Shown in pieces: positions 45,810 through 48,449 of a stretch of DNA of 48,449 bases. Where the stretch lies: contig CASFRF010000008.1 in NCBI GenBank assembly GCA_949297015.1, positions 1 through 48,449 of the forward strand. The letters run 5' to 3'. Made by a program: the position numbers and the translations under genes. The notes under the pieces are model-generated. The model saw only the letters and a program-made list of their open reading frames with translations, had not been told where the DNA came from and searched no databases. Source of the stretch: an uncultured bacterium. Lineage in GTDB: Bacteria; Verrucomicrobiota; Lentisphaeria; Victivallales; Victivallaceae. How positions within the stretch are numbered: the stretch's first letter is position 1; the number at the start of each line of letters is the position of its first letter.

Positions 45810-48134
45810 ATGACCACACCGTTGATTGCCGACGCCGACTGCCGGACGGCGTTGAAGAAATATTTCGGCTTCGGCTCCTTCCTGGATTTTCAGGAGGAGG
45901 TCGTCCGGGAGGTGCTGCAGGGCGGAGATCTCTGCGTGATCATGCCGACCGGGGCCGGCAAATCGCTCTGCTACCAACTGCCGATTCTGATGTCGCCCGG
46001 GTACGGGCTGGTGGTCTCGCCGCTGATCTCGCTGATGAAGGATCAGGTGGACGCGCTGCGCGCCCGCGGCATCGCCGCCGCCTATGTCAACAGCACGGTC
46101 CCGGCTTCCGAGCAGCACCGGCTGCTGCGGGAGACGGAAGCGGGCTTGATCAAACTGCTCTATGTGGCGCCGGAGCGGTTTCAGGTCGACTCCTTCCGGC
46201 GGCTGCTGCGCCAGACACCGCCTTCTCGCTTCATTGTGGATGAAGCGCACTGCATCAGCCAGTGGGGGCACGACTTCCGCCCCAGCTATCTCCTGCTGGG
46301 AAACCTGGCCGAGTCGTGCGGCATCCGTCAGATCTGCGCCTTCACCGCCACCGCCACCCCCCGGGTCCGCGAGGACATCAGAACTCAGCTGCGCCGACCG
46401 GGCATGACCTTTCACGTCTCGGGCTTCAAACGGCCCAATCTCTCGTTTTCGGTGCTCGAATGTCCCGGCGGCGCGGAGAAAAAGCGGGCTTTGCAGCGGC
46501 TGCTGCGGGAGCCGGCACCGACCATCATCTACGCCTCGACCCGCAAATTCGTGGAGGAAATCGCCGCCGAGTTCGGCGCCATCGCCTATCACGCCGGACT
46601 CAGCGACGCCGAACGAACCGAGGCGCAGGAGCGCTTCATGCGCGATCCGACTCCGGTACTGGCGGCCACCAACGCCTTCGGCATGGGAATCGACCGGCCC
46701 GACGTGCGCCGGGTGATCCACTACAACCTGACCGGCTCGCTCGAGGCGTATTATCAGGAGGCGGGGCGCGCCGGGCGGGACGGCGAACCCGCCGACTGCG
46801 TGCTGCTGTTCAGCTACAGCGACCGGTTCACGCAGGAGTTTCTGATCGACCTGAACAATCCGCCGGAGCCGCTGGTGCGCGCGCTCTACCGGGCGCTGCT
46901 GCTGCTCTACCGCTCACGCCGGAGCACGGTGCTGGAGGTGCCGCTGTCCGAACTGCTGGAGATGATCCCCGACGCCAGGTCGGAAAATCAGCTGAGCAGC
47001 GCCATGCGCATTCTCGAGCAGACCGGCTACGTCGCCCGCTCCGGGCGCGGCCGCAACACCGGATTGCTGCGCTTGACCGCCCTTCCGGAATCGCTCGCCG
47101 CGCTCCGGAAAGGCCGGCTGACGCAACGCTTGCAGTTTCTGGAGCGGGGGTTGCAATGCTGGGGCGAAGCGGCCTGGCGCAACGGGGTATCCTGTACGGT
47201 CGAACAACTGCGCCGCATCTCCGGACTCGAAACCGAACAGCTGCGCCGGGTGCTGCACGCGCTCGACGGGGAGTTTCTGGAGTACCGGCCGCCGTTCGCC
47301 GGAAGCGCCACCGAACTGCTGAAGCCGGAGCAGACCGAACTGGAGATCGATTTTACCGAATTCGAGCGCAAACGCGAATTTGAGCTGGCGCGGCTGGAGG
47401 ACGTCATCAGTTACGTCCGGAATCCCGACTGCCGCCAGCGCACCCTGATCGGCTACTTCGGCGAAGAGACCGCCGACTGGCGGTGCGACAACTGCGACCG
47501 CTGTCGCGCCGTCGCCGCCCCGCGCGCCTGGCGCGAAGCCGCGGCGGACGAACTCGAGGACCTGCGCACGGTGCTGGCCACGGTCGGCGAATTCCGCGGG
47601 CGGCTGGGCCGGGGGCGACTCAGCCTGATTCTGGCCGGAGCCCGGCGGCAGGAGCTGCTGGAGTGGAATCTGGATCGCCATCCGCGTTTCGGCGCGCTGG
47701 CGGGGCGGAAACAGAATCGGATTCTGCAATACTTCAAGGCGTTGGAGGATCAGGGCTATCTGGGGCGCTGCGGCAACCCGGAATACCCCTGTCTGGAACT
47801 GACCCCGGCGGGCCGCCGGGCGCTGCATGGCGAGCTGCCGCTCCGGCTGGATCTGGAGCCGGAACCCCGGAGCCGGAGCAAAACCGCGCCCCGGCCCCCC
47901 GCACAGCGGGGAGACGGGGCTGCCGGGGATCTCTACGAGCGGCTGCGGGCGCTCCGGGCGGAGCTGGCCCGGCGCCGCGGACTGCCGCCCTACTGCATTC
48001 TCACCGATGCGGTGCTGCACGAACTGGTCCGGCTGCGCCCCCGCACGGTGGAGGAGGCCCGGCAGATCAAGGGGGTCGGGCCGCTGACCGCGCAGCGGAT
48101 CATCCCCCGCTTTCTGCCGCTGCTGAACGAGTAG
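45810..48134 (+). CDS. recQ: ATP-dependent DNA helicase RecQ
   Basis: 774-residue 3'-5' helicase of recombination and replication-fork repair, longer than E. coli RecQ (about 610). Seen: Walker A MPTGAGKS (45-52), DEAH at 144-147 in VDEAHCISQWGHDFRPSY, TATATPRVREDI, the helicase C motifs YQEAGRAGRDGEPADC, four Cys of the zinc site ending in CDNCDRC, a winged-helix region (about 570-680) and a C-terminal HRDC domain (about 705-774). The frame is open 24 codons upstream, but that part overlaps the promoter. No Shine-Dalgarno is seen, which fits a leaderless mRNA. It is divergent from the FtsQ-like gene. Confidence 0.94.
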   Translation: MTTPLIADADCRTALKKYFGFGSFLDFQEEVVREVLQGGDLCVIMPTGAGKSLCYQLPILMSPGYGLVVSPLISLMKDQVDALRARGIAAAYVNSTVPASEQHRLLRETEAGLIKLLYVAPERFQVDSFRRLLRQTPPSRFIVDEAHCISQWGHDFRPSYLLLGNLAESCGIRQICAFTATATPRVREDIRTQLRRPGMTFHVSGFKRPNLSFSVLECPGGAEKKRALQRLLREPAPTIIYASTRKFVEEIAAEFGAIAYHAGLSDAERTEAQERFMRDPTPVLAATNAFGMGIDRPDVRRVIHYNLTGSLEAYYQEAGRAGRDGEPADCVLLFSYSDRFTQEFLIDLNNPPEPLVRALYRALLLLYRSRRSTVLEVPLSELLEMIPDARSENQLSSAMRILEQTGYVARSGRGRNTGLLRLTALPESLAALRKGRLTQRLQFLERGLQCWGEAAWRNGVSCTVEQLRRISGLETEQLRRVLHALDGEFLEYRPPFAGSATELLKPEQTELEIDFTEFERKREFELARLEDVISYVRNPDCRQRTLIGYFGEETADWRCDNCDRCRAVAAPRAWREAAADELEDLRTVLATVGEFRGRLGRGRLSLILAGARRQELLEWNLDRHPRFGALAGRKQNRILQYFKALEDQGYLGRCGNPEYPCLELTPAGRRALHGELPLRLDLEPEPRSRSKTAPRPPAQRGDGAAGDLYERLRALRAELARRRGLPPYCILTDAVLHELVRLRPRTVEEARQIKGVGPLTAQRIIPRFLPLLNE

Positions 48135-48142
48135 GTTCGGAT

Positions 48143-48449
48143 TTACAACCCGATTTCCGCGGGGAAATAGTCGCCGAAGCCGACCCGCAGGAAACGTTCG
48201 CTCCAGTTCACCCGGCAGTCAACGTCGGTCATCAGGAAAGCCGCCGTGCCGGGAACCAGCTGGTTGTGGCTCCGGACAAAGTACAGATCCTGATTGCCCA
48301 TCGTCTCGCCGACTCTGGCCCAGCGCACCGAACCGTCCAGCAAGGCGACGTTGCCGCCGGCCGAAGTCTGGTTGGAGGGCTCGGGGTGATTGTTCAGCAT
48401 GGCGTTGGAGACCATCTGGTCAATCGGGATGCAGCGGTCGGCCCACAGC
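48143..48449 (-). CDS. C-terminal part of a pseudopilin-like (DUF1559-type) protein
   Basis: Partial gene whose 5' end lies beyond the right edge; about 101 residues are visible. The frame is open to the window end (LWADRCIPIDQ before an internal Met). The stretch HPEPSNQTSAGGNVALLDGSVRWAR is the Asp-Gly-containing C-terminal motif of prepilin-like proteins with type II pseudopilin N-termini, very numerous in Lentisphaerota and Planctomycetota. The signal and methylation domain would be upstream, out of view. It converges on recQ with 8 nt between the stops. Confidence 0.75.
   Translation of the reverse strand, partial: LWADRCIPIDQMVSNAMLNNHPEPSNQTSAGGNVALLDGSVRWARVGETMGNQDLYFVRSHNQLVPGTAAFLMTDVDCRVNWSERFLRVGFGDYFPAEIGL

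Noticed and set aside
45717..46721. Long N-terminal extension of the FtsQ-like frame
   Set aside because: It is antisense to recQ and crosses both promoters; the POTRA protein starts with a normal charged N-terminus at 45716.

Overview
The window is a GC-rich, gene-dense chromosomal segment from a bacterium, most likely of the PVC superphylum and probably Lentisphaerota (Victivallales-like). The placement rests on gene content, not on any search. It rests on small-molecule glycan enzymes of the GH127, DUF4838, DUF4886 (SGNH) and sialidase-fold types, a pseudopilin C-terminus with the short Asp-Gly motif common in these phyla, a ValS with an altered HIGH motif, and an alpha operon running rpsM-rpsK-rpoA-rplQ without rpsD, as in Chlamydiae. 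The primary promoters read TTGACA-N16/17-TATAGT or TATATT.

Layout. 1-5748: leuS-valS on the minus strand, ending in a hairpin and 38-bp tandem repeats at the left edge. 5749-9469: adhE, whose promoter is flanked by two identical 20-bp inverted repeats, then a secreted SGNH esterase. 9516-12507: an iron module, with a three-domain DtxR-type regulator and feoB, each preceded by a TTAG-N6-CTAA box. 12509-16167: a catabolic operon (PfkB kinase, KDPG-type aldolase, sialidase-fold protein) divergent from an IclR regulator. 16174-22326: the prs-rplY-pth-rpsF-ssb-rpsR-rplI-dnaB information-processing run, with a D-lyxose isomerase as last gene. 22625-25715: a three-gene set of retropepsin-like lipoprotein, membrane protein with an inactive transglutaminase domain, and ATP-grasp ligase. 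26228-29988: rpmJ-rpsM-rpsK-rpoA-rplQ, a strong terminator, then murG. 30098-33609: TPR lipid-exported or periplasmic protein coupled to a GH127 arabinofuranosidase. 33684-36599: NAD kinase, SDR (fructuronate-reductase-like), hisH, nth. 36727-41731: gap, pgk, HD phosphohydrolase, DUF4838 protein. 41740-45716 (minus): FtsQ-like protein, ABC exporter, SpoU methyltransferase, nucleoside hydrolase. 45810-48134: recQ. 48143-end: C-terminus of a pseudopilin-like protein running off the right edge.

The genes suggest a fermentative (AdhE), Fe(II)-importing (FeoB) organism that feeds on plant or host glycans. Oligosaccharides appear to be finished off in the cytoplasm, since the GH127, sialidase-fold and DUF4838 proteins carry no signal peptide. 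Uronates and pentoses then enter through 2-keto-3-deoxy sugar acids, fructuronate/mannonate and xylulose. Gap and Pgk carry the triose phosphate onward. No transposon, prophage, tRNA, rRNA or CRISPR array was seen. The most notable signals are regulatory: the paired adhE operators, the paired iron boxes, and two divergent promoters (ftsQ-like/recQ) so close to their start codons that both mRNAs look leaderless.
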